Made by a program: the position numbers and the translations under genes. Below, piece by piece: positions 23,818-31,270 of a stretch of 64,000 bases of DNA. The stretch lies in NCBI RefSeq assembly GCF_923081025.1, contig NZ_CAKLPZ010000001.1, positions 1 to 64,000 of the forward strand, read 5' to 3'. Positions within the stretch are counted from its first letter, which is position 1. Every line of letters starts with the position of its first letter. The stretch comes from Neolewinella maritima (GTDB taxonomy: Bacteria > Bacteroidota > Bacteroidia > Chitinophagales > Saprospiraceae). The notes under the pieces were generated by a model that ran no database searches, was not told the origin of the DNA, and was given only the letters and a program-made list of their open reading frames with translations.

Positions 23818-25039
23818 CGCTACCGGTGCGGATCAGCTCCTCTTCCCCACAGCGGTATACGGCCCGCCAGAGCATCACGCCGGGGTTGACGGGCTGCCCG
23901 TCGAAGGTGCCGTCCCAGCGGGCAAAGCGGTCGTCGCTGCGAAACACCTGGCCACCGTAGCGGTCGTACACCTCGAAGCTGATGAGGGTGCCGATAGCGA
24001 AGGGATTGGAAATGCCGAAGGTCTCGTTGGCCACCGGCCCGATGCCGTTAGGGGTGAAGGCCTTGGGAACGAAGAGGTTATTGCAGTCCAGATCCTCGGG
24101 GTCGATCACCTGCAGCACCAGGCTGTCCCGGGCTACGCAGCTGCTGACGTCATCCGCGATACGCAGCCGGAACACGCGCCGGCCGGCGGTGGTGGGCGTG
24201 ATGGTGGGCTCGCGGTCGGTGGGGGACGCTACGGGATCGACCGGTGTCCAGCTGAAGGTGGCGCCGCAGTTGCTATTGACGCTCGGCATGATACTTTGAC
24301 CGAGGAACAGGTTGGTGGGAGGCGTAAGTATGCGGTCGGGAAAAAGGTACAGTTCCTGCACTTCGGCGGTAAGCAGGGCGCGGCCGTAGATGCGCAGTTC
24401 GTCGATCAGGCCGGAGAAGGTAGCGCTGCTGAGATCCGTACAGGCGGAGGCTCCGATGAGCAGATCGCCGTCGTTGTCGACGTTGACGCGCTGGGGCGAG
24501 GTCGCATCGGCCACCTCCAGTCCGTTGATGAATAGCCGCAAGCGGGTATTGTCGCGTACCAGCACCAGGTGCTGCCAGCAGGACAGATTGGTCAGTGTGT
24601 GGGTGAGGGCGAGGGTCTCGCCGTCCACCCCGGTCAGCTGGGCGGTGATGGTGCGGGGGGCCACATCGTAGCGGATGAAGAAGGCGGGGGCGGTGCTGCA
24701 GTTGGTATCCTGCTTGGCCAGGAGATACTGCTCCCCCTGGGTGCCCAGCGCCTTGAAGTAGAGGCTCACCGAGAAGTCCTCGTCGTCGAATTCCCGGTTC
24801 ACATTATTTGAGGCTCCGCCGGGAATGCGGACGAAATCGCCCGGGCCGGTCAGGAGTAGTGCTTCGGTGCGTACGCCGCAGTCGTAATCTACGGCACCTT
24901 CTGGGCTGCCGAGGTTCGTGGGTTCACCCGTGACGTCGCCCAGGTTGCTCTCGAAGGGGTAATAGGCGGAGAGTCCGAGGGTGGTCTGGGCGGTAGCCGA
25001 GACGGAAAGGAGCAGGGAGAGCAGGAGCAGCAAGCGCAT
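23801..25039 (-). CDS. Secreted LamG-domain protein with gliding-motility-type C-terminal sorting domain
   Basis: 412 residues from ATG 25039; a frame open further upstream crosses the next gene and is not used. There is a signal peptide (LLLLLSLLLSVSATAQ). Residues about 20-240 form a concanavalin/LamG jelly roll (YYPFESNLGD at the start, FSGLIDELRIYGRAL at the end), then a linker, and from about 325 a T9SS type B tail (NLFVPKAFTPNGIGPVANET and WDGTFDGQPV). By family knowledge the tail directs secretion and surface attachment through the type IX system. Probable role: binding a polysaccharide or matrix component. Confidence 0.85.
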   Translation of the reverse strand: MRLLLLLSLLLSVSATAQTTLGLSAYYPFESNLGDVTGEPTNLGSPEGAVDYDCGVRTEALLLTGPGDFVRIPGGASNNVNREFDDEDFSVSLYFKALGTQGEQYLLAKQDTNCSTAPAFFIRYDVAPRTITAQLTGVDGETLALTHTLTNLSCWQHLVLVRDNTRLRLFINGLEVADATSPQRVNVDNDGDLLIGASACTDLSSATFSGLIDELRIYGRALLTAEVQELYLFPDRILTPPTNLFLGQSIMPSVNSNCGATFSWTPVDPVASPTDREPTITPTTAGRRVFRLRIADDVSSCVARDSLVLQVIDPEDLDCNNLFVPKAFTPNGIGPVANETFGISNPFAIGTLISFEVYDRYGGQVFRSDDRFARWDGTFDGQPVNPGVMLWRAVYRCGEEELIRTGSVTILR

Positions 25040-25053
25040 AGGGGCGACGGGGG

Positions 25054-25461
25054 CTAGGTAGATACGAAACGCGCGCTCCATTCCGGGCGCGGCAGCATGC
25101 ACTCGTCCTGCTTGCCGAACCAGCGGTAGCGGTTGCGACCGACCAGGTCGTAGACCCAATCGCGCAGGGGACGCGGGAAAAGACGAAGGTAGTACAGCGC
25201 GGCAAAGGGGCCGCCCATCATACGGGCGGTACGCAGGGCCGCCTCGCTGCGGGTGTAGGCCGTGCCGTCCTGGTAAAGGACCAACGAGCGCAGGGCCGTG
25301 GGGTCGATCCCGAGGTCCGGCAGAAGTTTTTCGGCTAGGGTAGACTGCAGACTGGCGAACCGGAGCTGCCCGCGTTGGTCGTGGCGCAGAACGGTCTGTA
25401 CCGCGCCGTTGCATAGGTTGCAAACGCCGTCGAAGAAGAGTATGGGAGATGAAATTTGCAT
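25054..25461 (-). CDS. DCC-family thiol-disulfide oxidoreductase-like protein (DUF393)
   Basis: 135 residues. ILFFDGVCNLCNGAVQTVL (residues about 7-25) contains the DxxCxxC motif that names the DCC family, on a thioredoxin-like fold. The second half (LYYLRLFPRPLRDWVYDLV followed by NRYRWFGK) is the conserved family tail. The biological substrate is unknown. It lies 14 bp upstream of the LamG gene on the same strand and is divergent from the stress-protein gene at 25578. Confidence 0.9.
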   Translation of the reverse strand: MQISSPILFFDGVCNLCNGAVQTVLRHDQRGQLRFASLQSTLAEKLLPDLGIDPTALRSLVLYQDGTAYTRSEAALRTARMMGGPFAALYYLRLFPRPLRDWVYDLVGRNRYRWFGKQDECMLPRPEWSARFVST

Positions 25462-25577
25462 CGTACGGGGGAAACGCCGGTGGGCTCCGCAAGGTTAAAT
25501 TTGACACGCAGCGAACAAATGCACTGTTTTAGGGGCTTTATAACTGTATTTATCATCAAAACAAAACTACACCTCAC

Positions 25578-25823
25578 ATGGGTATTCTTGCCTGGATTTT
25601 ACTCGGACTTGTCGCCGGCGCCATCGCTAAGTGGATCATGCCCGGCCCCGATCCCGGAGGCTGGATCGTCACTATCCTTATCGGCATCGTCGGTGCAGTT
25701 ATCGGCGGCTTCGTCGGAAGCGCCCTCGGATTCGGTGGCGTCGACGGATTCAACATCGGCTCGATCCTGGTCGCCATTCTCGGTGCACTGATTCTGCTAT
25801 TTGTTTACCGTAAGTTGGCCTAG
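25578..25823 (+). CDS. GlsB/YeaQ/YmgE-family small membrane stress protein
   Basis: 81 residues, three hydrophobic helices rich in glycine: LAWILLGLVAGAIAKWIM, GWIVTILIGIVGAVIGGFVG and SILVAILGALILLFVYRKLA. The GDxPGGW-like PGPDPGGW turn after helix one is the family signature. Members are induced by stress or at stationary phase; the molecular role is unknown. A strong terminator follows. Confidence 0.93.
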   Translation: MGILAWILLGLVAGAIAKWIMPGPDPGGWIVTILIGIVGAVIGGFVGSALGFGGVDGFNIGSILVAILGALILLFVYRKLA

Positions 25824-25845
25824 ACCAGCACACACTACAATAAAG

Positions 25846-25875
25846 ACGACCTTTCCACGCTAGTGGGAGGGTCGT
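25846..25875 (+). terminator. 13-bp hairpin plus T-rich tail after the GlsB-like gene
   Basis: ACGACCTTTCCAC at 25846-25858 pairs with 25863-25875 (two G-U pairs), loop GCTA, followed by TTGTATTTT. Confidence 0.88.
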
Positions 25876-25913
25876 TTGTATTTTAGCCCTACCGCATTAA
25901 ACCCCGTGCCGCT

Positions 25914-26675
25914 GTGTCCCTCCGCGTCGTTCAGCTTACCGATCTTCACCTCCTACCTCCCGGTGAGCAGCTGATGGGGCTGGACGTGAATGCCCGCCTG
26001 GAAGCCGCCCTGGAGCGGATCGCCACCCTGGAGCCGGATGCGCTGTTCATCACCGGCGACTTCTGCGCCGACGAGCCGGTCGAGCAGGTCTATCACCGCC
26101 TACGGAGCCGCTTCGAACGCTTCGACCGGCCCTACTACATTATTCCCGGCAACCACGACGACCGGGCGATGATGCGGGCGGCCTATCCCCTGATGCCGGG
26201 CGTAGGGCAGGAACCCATCCACGGCACGGTGGAGCTAAGTGGACAGGTATTTCTATTCCTAGACTCCAGCCCCGGTGTCGTGGATGACCAGCAACTGGAC
26301 TGGCTAGCTGCCGCGATTGCCGAGCATCCGCAGGCTACGGTGGTCATCCACCACCCCCCGATCAAGCTGGGGATGCCCTTTATGGATAGCAAGTACCCCC
26401 TGCGCGACACGGACCGGCTGCTGGACATTCTGACCCGTGACGGCCAGCGCCGCCGCATCCTCTGCGGTCACTACCACGCCGCCCGCACGGTTAGTTACCG
26501 CAATCTGGACGTGCTGCTCTGTCCCCCCACCAGCTTTTTCATCTACCCCGGGGCCGAGACCTTCCGCATGCAGGATCACCCCCCGGGCTTCCAGCTACTG
26601 GAATGGGCGGACGACGGCTCGTTCCGCCAGACGGTCTACGCAACTTCCGACTGGCACCAGGGGTTACAAAATTAG
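25914..26675 (+). CDS. Calcineurin-like phosphodiesterase (CpdA/Icc type)
   Basis: 253 residues from a GTG at 25914. Metal-binding motifs of class III cyclic-nucleotide phosphodiesterases are complete: QLTDLHLLPP (D-x-H), ITGDFC (G-D), IPGNHDD (G-N-H-D), VIHHPPIKLG (H) and CGHYHAART (G-H-x-H). Such enzymes hydrolyse 3',5'-cAMP or other phosphodiesters; the true substrate here is unproven. The gene is alone, ending just before the tRNA promoter. Confidence 0.9.
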   Translation: MSLRVVQLTDLHLLPPGEQLMGLDVNARLEAALERIATLEPDALFITGDFCADEPVEQVYHRLRSRFERFDRPYYIIPGNHDDRAMMRAAYPLMPGVGQEPIHGTVELSGQVFLFLDSSPGVVDDQQLDWLAAAIAEHPQATVVIHHPPIKLGMPFMDSKYPLRDTDRLLDILTRDGQRRRILCGHYHAARTVSYRNLDVLLCPPTSFFIYPGAETFRMQDHPPGFQLLEWADDGSFRQTVYATSDWHQGLQN

Positions 26676-26706
26676 CGTGCGGCTTGTAGGAAAGATTCGG
26701 CCCGCG

Positions 26707-26714
26707 TATATTTG
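26707..26714 (+). promoter_or_regulatory. TAnnTTTG promoter element for tRNA-Gln
   Basis: TATATTTG lies 19 bp before the tRNA. A TTG at 26684-26686, 20 bp upstream of it, could be the -33 element, which would make this the most complete promoter seen in the window. Confidence 0.65.
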
Positions 26715-26733
26715 CGGCCGCTAACCGTAGCAT

Positions 26734-26805
26734 AGACCTATGGTGTAATTGGCAACACAACAGATTTTGGTTCTGTCGTTCAAGGTTCGAGTCCTTGTAG
26801 GTCTA
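26734..26805 (+). tRNA. tRNA-Gln (anticodon TTG)
   Basis: 72-nt cloverleaf: acceptor AGACCTA pairs with TAGGTCT, discriminator A at 26805. The anticodon stem ACAGA/TCTGT closes loop TTTTGGT with anticodon TTG; T-arm CAAGG-TTCGAGT-CCTTG. The 3' CCA is not encoded (CTTCC follows). The sequence resembles bacterial tRNA-Gln. Confidence 0.96.
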
Positions 26806-26818
26806 CTTCCCCCACAGC

Positions 26819-26850
26819 AAGCCCCTCACCGCCCGCCGGTCAGGGGCTTT
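26819..26850 (+). terminator. Hairpin terminator after tRNA-Gln
   Basis: AAGCCCCTCACC at 26819-26830 pairs with GGTCAGGGGCTT at 26838-26849 (one C-C mismatch), followed by a short T run. Confidence 0.8.
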
Positions 26851-26899
26851 GCTTTGGTAGCTATGCGCTGGTTTTTACGGCCGCTAAGGGAACTACCCC

Positions 26900-26917
26900 G
26901 CACCCGCGTCCGCGCCC
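26900..26917 (-). repeat. Diverged copy of the GC-rich 18-mer repeat
   Basis: On the minus strand GGGCGCGGACGCGGGTGC, two mismatches from the exact copies, in the gap between tRNA-Gln and the arginine operon. Confidence 0.45.
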
Positions 26918-26956
26918 AAATGAAGGGACGGCCTGGGTACTCCCGCTGAAATGGCC

Positions 26957-26964
26957 TAACTTTG
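26957..26964 (+). promoter_or_regulatory. TAnnTTTG promoter element of the arginine operon
   Basis: TAACTTTG, four bases before the ATG of a 15-codon leader ORF at 26969 and 159 bp before the first enzyme gene. The start site expected a few bases downstream would put the leader ORF at or near the 5' end of the transcript. Confidence 0.6.
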
Positions 26965-26968
26965 TGGT

Positions 26969-27016
26969 ATGGCACAGGTATCCGCCCGCATCCGCCTACT
27001 CAGGCGAAGGATTTAA
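26969..27016 (+). CDS. Arginine-rich leader peptide upstream of the arg operon
   Basis: ATG at 26969, 15 codons, TAA at 27014-27016: MAQVSARIRLLRRRI. Five of 15 residues are Arg, including three consecutive codons AGG CGA AGG right before the end, which are atypical beside the CGC-dominated usage of neighbouring genes. The following 100 bases contain hairpins and a GC stem followed by six T's just before the first arginine-biosynthesis gene. By analogy to amino-acid operon leader peptides, ribosome speed at the Arg codons could set read-through into the operon. Expression and function are inferred; nothing of this kind is known to me for this group. Confidence 0.45.
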   Translation: MAQVSARIRLLRRRI

Positions 27017-27020
27017 TTCC

Positions 27021-27114
27021 CGCTTCCCCGCTACGGCCTGGAAGCGAGTAGCTCGTCACGAGCCCCCGCGATACCCATCCCCCCCTTTATCCCGGCCCCG
27101 GCGGTCGATTTTTT
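27021..27114 (+). promoter_or_regulatory. Putative transcription attenuator of the arg operon
   Basis: Hairpin 1 pairs CGCTTCC (27021-27027) with GGAAGCG (27040-27046). Hairpin 2 is GCTCG-TCA-CGAGC (27051-27063). A terminator-like stem CGGCC (27093-27097) / GGTCG (27103-27107) is followed by A and six T's (27109-27114). GGCCTGG (27035-27041) can alternatively pair with CCCGGCC (27091-27097), one mismatch, which would melt the terminator and exclude hairpin 1. The geometry is attenuator-like, but which structure forms during stalling cannot be settled by eye. Confidence 0.4.
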
Positions 27115-27123
27115 CCCTTTCCT

Positions 27124-27705
27124 ATGCAGCTCAAGATACTGGTGGCCCAACCGGAACATACGGTGTACGCCCAGGCCATTTGCAACCTCATCGAAGAGAG
27201 CGCCAAGGCGCGCGGTACGGGCATTGCCAAGCGCAAGCCCGCCTACGTGGAGGAAAAGATACTGACCGGCAAGGCCGTCATCGCCCTGGCCGACGATGAC
27301 GAGATCGCCGGCTTCAGCTACATCGAGACCTGGGACCACCACCGGTACGTAGCCAACTCGGGCCTGATCGTCAATCCCAAATACCGCCGCCACGGACTGG
27401 CGCGCCGCATCAAGGCCGCCGTATTCGAGCTGTCGCGCACGAAGTACCCCACGGCTAGGGTGTTCGGGATCACGACGAGCCTGCCGGTCATGAAGATCAA
27501 CCACGACCTGGGCTACCGGCCGGTGACCTTCTCCGAGCTCACGCAGGACGATGCCTTCTGGGCCGGCTGCAAAACCTGCCCGAATTACGACATCCTAACC
27601 CGCAACGAGCGCAAGATGTGCCTCTGCACCGCCATGCTCGCCCCCAGCGCCGAAGAGGTTCGCGCCCTGGCCGTAGACCTCTCCGACATGATCGTCGAGG
27701 GTTAA
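27124..27705 (+). CDS. GNAT acetyltransferase of the arginine operon (N-acetylglutamate synthase candidate)
   Basis: 193 residues. ANSGLIVNPKYRRHGLARRI (about 78-97) is the GNAT acetyl-CoA loop. A Cys-rich tail (CKTCPNYDIL, KMCLCTAML) is conserved in this Bacteroidota type. As the first gene of the operon, it is the likely source of acyl-glutamate (argA role) or a related acylation; that role is inferred from context. It starts 10 bases after the putative attenuator T-tract. No argR gene precedes it. Confidence 0.8.
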   Translation: MQLKILVAQPEHTVYAQAICNLIEESAKARGTGIAKRKPAYVEEKILTGKAVIALADDDEIAGFSYIETWDHHRYVANSGLIVNPKYRRHGLARRIKAAVFELSRTKYPTARVFGITTSLPVMKINHDLGYRPVTFSELTQDDAFWAGCKTCPNYDILTRNERKMCLCTAMLAPSAEEVRALAVDLSDMIVEG

Positions 27706-27720
27706 GTCCACCGACCTTAA

Positions 27721-27748
27721 CCCCCTAACCCCTCAACCCCCAAACCCC
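27721..27748. other. C-tract block before argG (G-quadruplex-capable on minus strand)
   Basis: Four C-runs of 5, 4, 5 and 4 bases separated by TAA, TCAA and AAA lie directly before the argG start codon. On the minus strand this reads as GGGG-TTTGGGGG-like telomere-style tracts. A related C-rich block precedes argD at 30012. Confidence 0.6.
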
Positions 27749-28936
27749 TTGAAAAAACTAGTCCTAGCCTACTCCGGCGGCCTCGATACCAGCTTCTGCG
27801 TCAAGCACCTCACCGACGAAGGCTATGCGGTGCACGCTCTGACCGTCGATACCGGCGGCTTCGACACGGCCGAGATCGCAGAGATGGAGCAGCGCGCGCT
27901 GTCGCTCGGTGCCAAGTCCTATAAGCGCATCGACGTGACCGAGGCGTACTACCGCGACTGCCTGCGCTACCTCGTGTACGGCAACTGTCTGCGCTACCAG
28001 ACCTACCCCATGTCGGTGAGCGCCGAGCGCATGTTCCAGGCCATCACCACGGCCCAGTATGCCGTCGAGATCGGTGCCGAAGCCGTGGCCCATGGCAGCA
28101 CCGGAGCGGGCAACGACCAGGTGCGCTTCGACCTGGCCTTCGAGCTGAGCGGACGCGAACTGGACATCATCACCCCCATCCGCGACCTCAAACTATCGCG
28201 GCAGGAAGAGGTGGACTACCTGGCCAAGCACGGTCTGCAGTGGCCCGAAAAGAAGGGGACGTACAGCATCAACGCCGGCCTGTGGGGCACCTCGGTAGGC
28301 GGCGCCGAAACGCTGACCAGCGACCAACCGCTGCCCGAGTCCGCCTGGCCGGTGCCAGTCACGGAGACGGAGTCCCGCAAACTGGACCTGCACTTTACGG
28401 AGGGGCAGTTCACCGGCTTCGACGATCAGGAGTTCGACGGACCGGTGGCCGCCATCAAGGCTTTGGAGCAGCTGGCCGCACCCTTCGGCGTGGGCCGCGA
28501 TGTGCACGTAGGGGATACCATCATCGGCATCAAGGGGAGGGTAGGCTTTGCCGCCGCCGCCGCCGTGCTCATCATCAAGGCGCACCACCTGCTCGAAAAG
28601 CATACCCTGGCCAAGTGGCAACTATTCTGGAAGGAGCAACTCAGCAACTGGTACGGCATGATGCTGCACGAGGGGCAGTTTCAGGACCCGGTCATGCGCG
28701 ACATCGAGGCCTTCCTGGAAAGCTCCCAGGGCACGGTCAACGGTACGGTACACCTTACGCTGCATCCCCACCGCTACACGGTCGATGGCGTCACCTCCCC
28801 CAACGACCTGCTCGGCGCCGGATTCGGCAGCTACGGCGAGATGAACAAGGGCTGGTCGGGCGACGACGTGCGCGGCTTCACCAAGATCCTCAGCGTCCCC
28901 GGACGTATCCGGAATAAGGTGGACGGTGAGAAGTAG
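27749..28936 (+). CDS. argG: Argininosuccinate synthase
   Basis: 395 residues from a TTG at 27749; the ATP-binding LAYSGGLDTSFCVKHL begins at residue 6, so no later start is possible. It joins citrulline and aspartate using ATP. Further landmarks: AHGSTGAGNDQVRF (about 112-125), KGTYSINAGLWGTSVGGAET (about 169-188) and YGEMNKGWSGDDVRGF near the end. The TTG is preceded by a C-tract spacer instead of a recognisable ribosome binding site. Second gene of the operon, 43 bp after the GNAT gene. Confidence 0.96.
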   Translation: MKKLVLAYSGGLDTSFCVKHLTDEGYAVHALTVDTGGFDTAEIAEMEQRALSLGAKSYKRIDVTEAYYRDCLRYLVYGNCLRYQTYPMSVSAERMFQAITTAQYAVEIGAEAVAHGSTGAGNDQVRFDLAFELSGRELDIITPIRDLKLSRQEEVDYLAKHGLQWPEKKGTYSINAGLWGTSVGGAETLTSDQPLPESAWPVPVTETESRKLDLHFTEGQFTGFDDQEFDGPVAAIKALEQLAAPFGVGRDVHVGDTIIGIKGRVGFAAAAAVLIIKAHHLLEKHTLAKWQLFWKEQLSNWYGMMLHEGQFQDPVMRDIEAFLESSQGTVNGTVHLTLHPHRYTVDGVTSPNDLLGAGFGSYGEMNKGWSGDDVRGFTKILSVPGRIRNKVDGEK

Positions 28937-28953
28937 TGAGGTGGTGAAGTGAT

Positions 28954-29925
28954 ATGAATATGAAAAAGATAGGCATTGTCGGAGGAGGTGGTTACACGGC
29001 GGGCGAGCTACTGCGCCTGCTCGTGCGCCACCCGGAGGTAGAGATCACCTTCGTCGAAAGCGGGAGTCAGCAGGGCAAGGCCATCTCGGAAGTGCACGAT
29101 GACCTCACCGGAGAAACGGACCTCCATTTTTGCGGGAGCGCAGGTGCGCGGCTTTCCGAAGTCGATGCCGTATTCCTCTGCATGGGCCACGGGGTCTCCC
29201 GCGGCTGGGTAGAGAGTCACCGACCGGCCAAGTCGCTATTGGTGGTGGACCTGAGCACCGACTACCGTATGGACGACAGCTGGGTCTACGGCCTCCCCGA
29301 GCTCAACCGCGCGCGCATCCAGGGGGCCAGACGGATCGCCAACCCCGGCTGCTTCGCCACGGCGATCCAGTTGGCGGTACTACCGTTGGCCCGGGCCGGT
29401 CTGGTCGAGGGCGAGCTGCACATCAACGGCATCACGGGCAGTACCGGTGCCGGACAGAGCCCCTCCCCGACCACCCACTTCAGCTGGCGGAACAACAACG
29501 TGAGCGTCTACAAGGCTTTCGACCACCAGCACCTGGCCGAGATCGGTCGCAGCGCCGCCCAGGCGGGTAGGGTAGCCACGGAGGGCATGCACTTTCTACC
29601 CGTGCGCGGACCCTTCGCCCGCGGCATCTTCGTGACCTGCTACCTGGATACGGACCGCCCGGAAGAAGAAGTCCGCCAACTATTCAAAGACTACTACGCC
29701 GACGCCGCCTTCACCCACCTCACCGACCAGCCCGTACACCTCAAGCAAGTGGTGAATACCAATAAGGGACTGGTACACGTAGAAAAGCACGGCGGCAAGC
29801 TCCTCGTCACCACCGCCATCGACAACCTCCTCAAGGGCGCCAGCGGACAAGCCGTACAAAACATGAACCTGGCCCTCGGCCTAGGAGAAACGCTGGGGCT
29901 TGAGCTAAAGGCCAGCATGTTCTGA
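28954..29925 (+). CDS. argC: N-acetyl-gamma-glutamyl-phosphate reductase
   Basis: 323 residues; ATGs at 28954 and 28960 are both possible. It is NADPH-dependent, making the acylated glutamate semialdehyde. The Rossmann motif is GIVGGGGYTAGELLRLL (about 6-22), the catalytic Cys lies in RIANPGCFATAIQLAVL (about 127-143), and the C-terminal half carries HFLPVRGPFARGIFVT. It starts 17 bp after argG. A short dispersed repeat lies 8 bp after the stop. Confidence 0.95.
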   Translation: MNMKKIGIVGGGGYTAGELLRLLVRHPEVEITFVESGSQQGKAISEVHDDLTGETDLHFCGSAGARLSEVDAVFLCMGHGVSRGWVESHRPAKSLLVVDLSTDYRMDDSWVYGLPELNRARIQGARRIANPGCFATAIQLAVLPLARAGLVEGELHINGITGSTGAGQSPSPTTHFSWRNNNVSVYKAFDHQHLAEIGRSAAQAGRVATEGMHFLPVRGPFARGIFVTCYLDTDRPEEEVRQLFKDYYADAAFTHLTDQPVHLKQVVNTNKGLVHVEKHGGKLLVTTAIDNLLKGASGQAVQNMNLALGLGETLGLELKASMF

Positions 29926-29933
29926 GCTCCCCC

Positions 29934-29975
29934 TTCGGCGGACGAGCCAAACTGCGTAAGCCTCGGCCGACGAAC
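29934..29975. repeat. TCGGCGGACGAGCC intergenic element, copy 2
   Basis: TTCGGCGGACGAGCCAAACT, then GCGTAAGCCTCGGCCGACGA, close to the copies at 15560 and 63861. It lies between argC and argD, 8 bp after the argC stop. Confidence 0.7.
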
Positions 29976-30011
29976 TACCCTCCCCCCCCCCTCAACGAGC
30001 GAAGCGAGCAT

Positions 30012-30056
30012 CCCCACCCTTAACCCCCTAACCCCTTCCCCCCTTAACCCCTTCCC
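30012..30056. other. C-tract block before argD
   Basis: Seven C-runs of 3-6 bases separated by A, TTAA, TAA and TT, ending three bases before the argD ATG region. It shares TTAACCCCCTAACCCC with the block before argG. The minus strand is rich in GGGGTTA-like repeats and could form a G-quadruplex. Confidence 0.6.
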
Positions 30057-30059
30057 AAA

Positions 30060-31193
30060 ATGACCCTTTTCGACGTCTACTCCCTCTACCCCATCGAGCC
30101 GGTCCGCGGCCAGGGCACCTACGTGTACACCGAATCGGGCGAAGCGTACCTGGATTGCTACGGGGGGCATGCGGTGATCAGCATCGGCCATGCCCACCCG
30201 CACTACGTGCAGAAGATTACGGAGCAGGTGGGCAAACTTGGTTTCTACAGCAACAGCGTAGAGAACAAGCTGCAGTTGGAGCTGGCCGTGAAACTGGGGG
30301 AGCAGTCGGGGCTGGACGACTACCAGTTGTTCCTGGTCAGCAGCGGGGCGGAGGCCAACGAAAATGCCCTCAAGCTCGCCAGCTTCCACACCGGCCGCAG
30401 CCGCATCATCGCCTTTCGCGGTGCCTTCCACGGGCGCACCTCCGCGGCCGTGAATGCTACGGACAACGAGGCCATCAAGGCCCCCATCAACCGCAACTAC
30501 CCCGTCACCTTTCTCGACATCAACCAGCTGGATACCGTGCGCCGTGAGCTGGAGCGGGGCGACGTGGCGGCCGTCATCATCGAGGGTATCCAGGGGGTGG
30601 GCGGTATTCACGTGCCCGACGCGGACTACCTGGAAGCCCTACCGGAGCTGTGTCACCGCCACGGTGCGCTGCTCATCCTCGATGAGGTGCAGTCGGGCTA
30701 CGGGCGCAGCGGCAAGTTCTTCGCCTTTCAGCACAGCGGGGTGCGGCCCGACATCATCACCATGGCCAAGGGCATGGGCAACGGCTTCCCCATCGGCGGG
30801 GTACTCATCGCGCCGGAGATCAGACCCAAAGCGGGCATGCTGGGCACGACCTTCGGGGGCAGTCACCTGGCCTGTGCGGCGGGCATCGCCGTGCTGGACG
30901 TCATCGCCCGGGAAGACCTCGTGGCGCGGGCGCAGGTGCAGGGCGACTACCTGATGCAGGCCATGCGGCAGACCGGACTATTTACCGAGGTACGGGGCCA
31001 CGGGCTGATGATCGGTCTGCAGATGAACGAACCCATCGCTCCACTGCGCAAGCGGCTGTTGTTCGAGCACCACGTATTTACGGGCTCTTCGAAGGACCCG
31101 AATACGATCCGTTTGCTGCCACCACTCAACATCACTCGGGAGGAATGTGAGCGCGTGGTGGAGGCGTTTGGGGAGGCGCTGGTTACTTCCTAG
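30060..31193 (+). CDS. argD: Acetylornithine aminotransferase (PLP-dependent)
   Basis: 377 residues, class III aminotransferase. It converts the N-acyl glutamate semialdehyde to N-acylornithine. Landmarks: GGHAVISIGHAHPHYV (about 35-50), FLVSSGAEANENALKLA, IAFRGAFHGRT, LLILDEVQSGYGRSG (about 202-216) and ITMAKGMGNGFPIGG with the PLP lysine (about 233-247). Start ATG at 30060, right after a C-rich spacer. It is third of four biosynthetic genes after the GNAT. Confidence 0.95.
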   Translation: MTLFDVYSLYPIEPVRGQGTYVYTESGEAYLDCYGGHAVISIGHAHPHYVQKITEQVGKLGFYSNSVENKLQLELAVKLGEQSGLDDYQLFLVSSGAEANENALKLASFHTGRSRIIAFRGAFHGRTSAAVNATDNEAIKAPINRNYPVTFLDINQLDTVRRELERGDVAAVIIEGIQGVGGIHVPDADYLEALPELCHRHGALLILDEVQSGYGRSGKFFAFQHSGVRPDIITMAKGMGNGFPIGGVLIAPEIRPKAGMLGTTFGGSHLACAAGIAVLDVIAREDLVARAQVQGDYLMQAMRQTGLFTEVRGHGLMIGLQMNEPIAPLRKRLLFEHHVFTGSSKDPNTIRLLPPLNITREECERVVEAFGEALVTS

Positions 31194-31221
31194 CGGGGAT
31201 AGAAACTACCAATTACAAATC

Positions 31222-31269
31222 GCTGCCGGAGGCAGCTATCTACAACCGCGGTCGGAGACCGCTGCGTAC
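31222..31269. repeat. Double-hairpin intergenic repeat, copy 2
   Basis: GCTGCC-GGA-GGCAGC, TATCTACAACC, GCGGTC-GGA-GACCGC and CTGCGTAC. It matches the copy at 5628; the second hairpin differs in sequence but keeps its pairing. It ends one base before the argF' ATG. Confidence 0.7.
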
Positions 31270-31270
31270 T

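Noticed and set aside
25040-25507. Upstream extension of the LamG gene to 568 residues
   Set aside because: The extra part overlaps the whole DCC-family gene in another frame; the signal peptide begins at 25039.
26749-26949. Open frame overlapping tRNA-Gln
   Set aside because: It runs through the tRNA and its terminator and shows no protein pattern.
26957-27123. ArgR operator (ARG box) before the arginine operon
   Set aside because: No TNTGAATNNNNATTCANA-like pair could be seen; the leader peptide and hairpin explain the region better.
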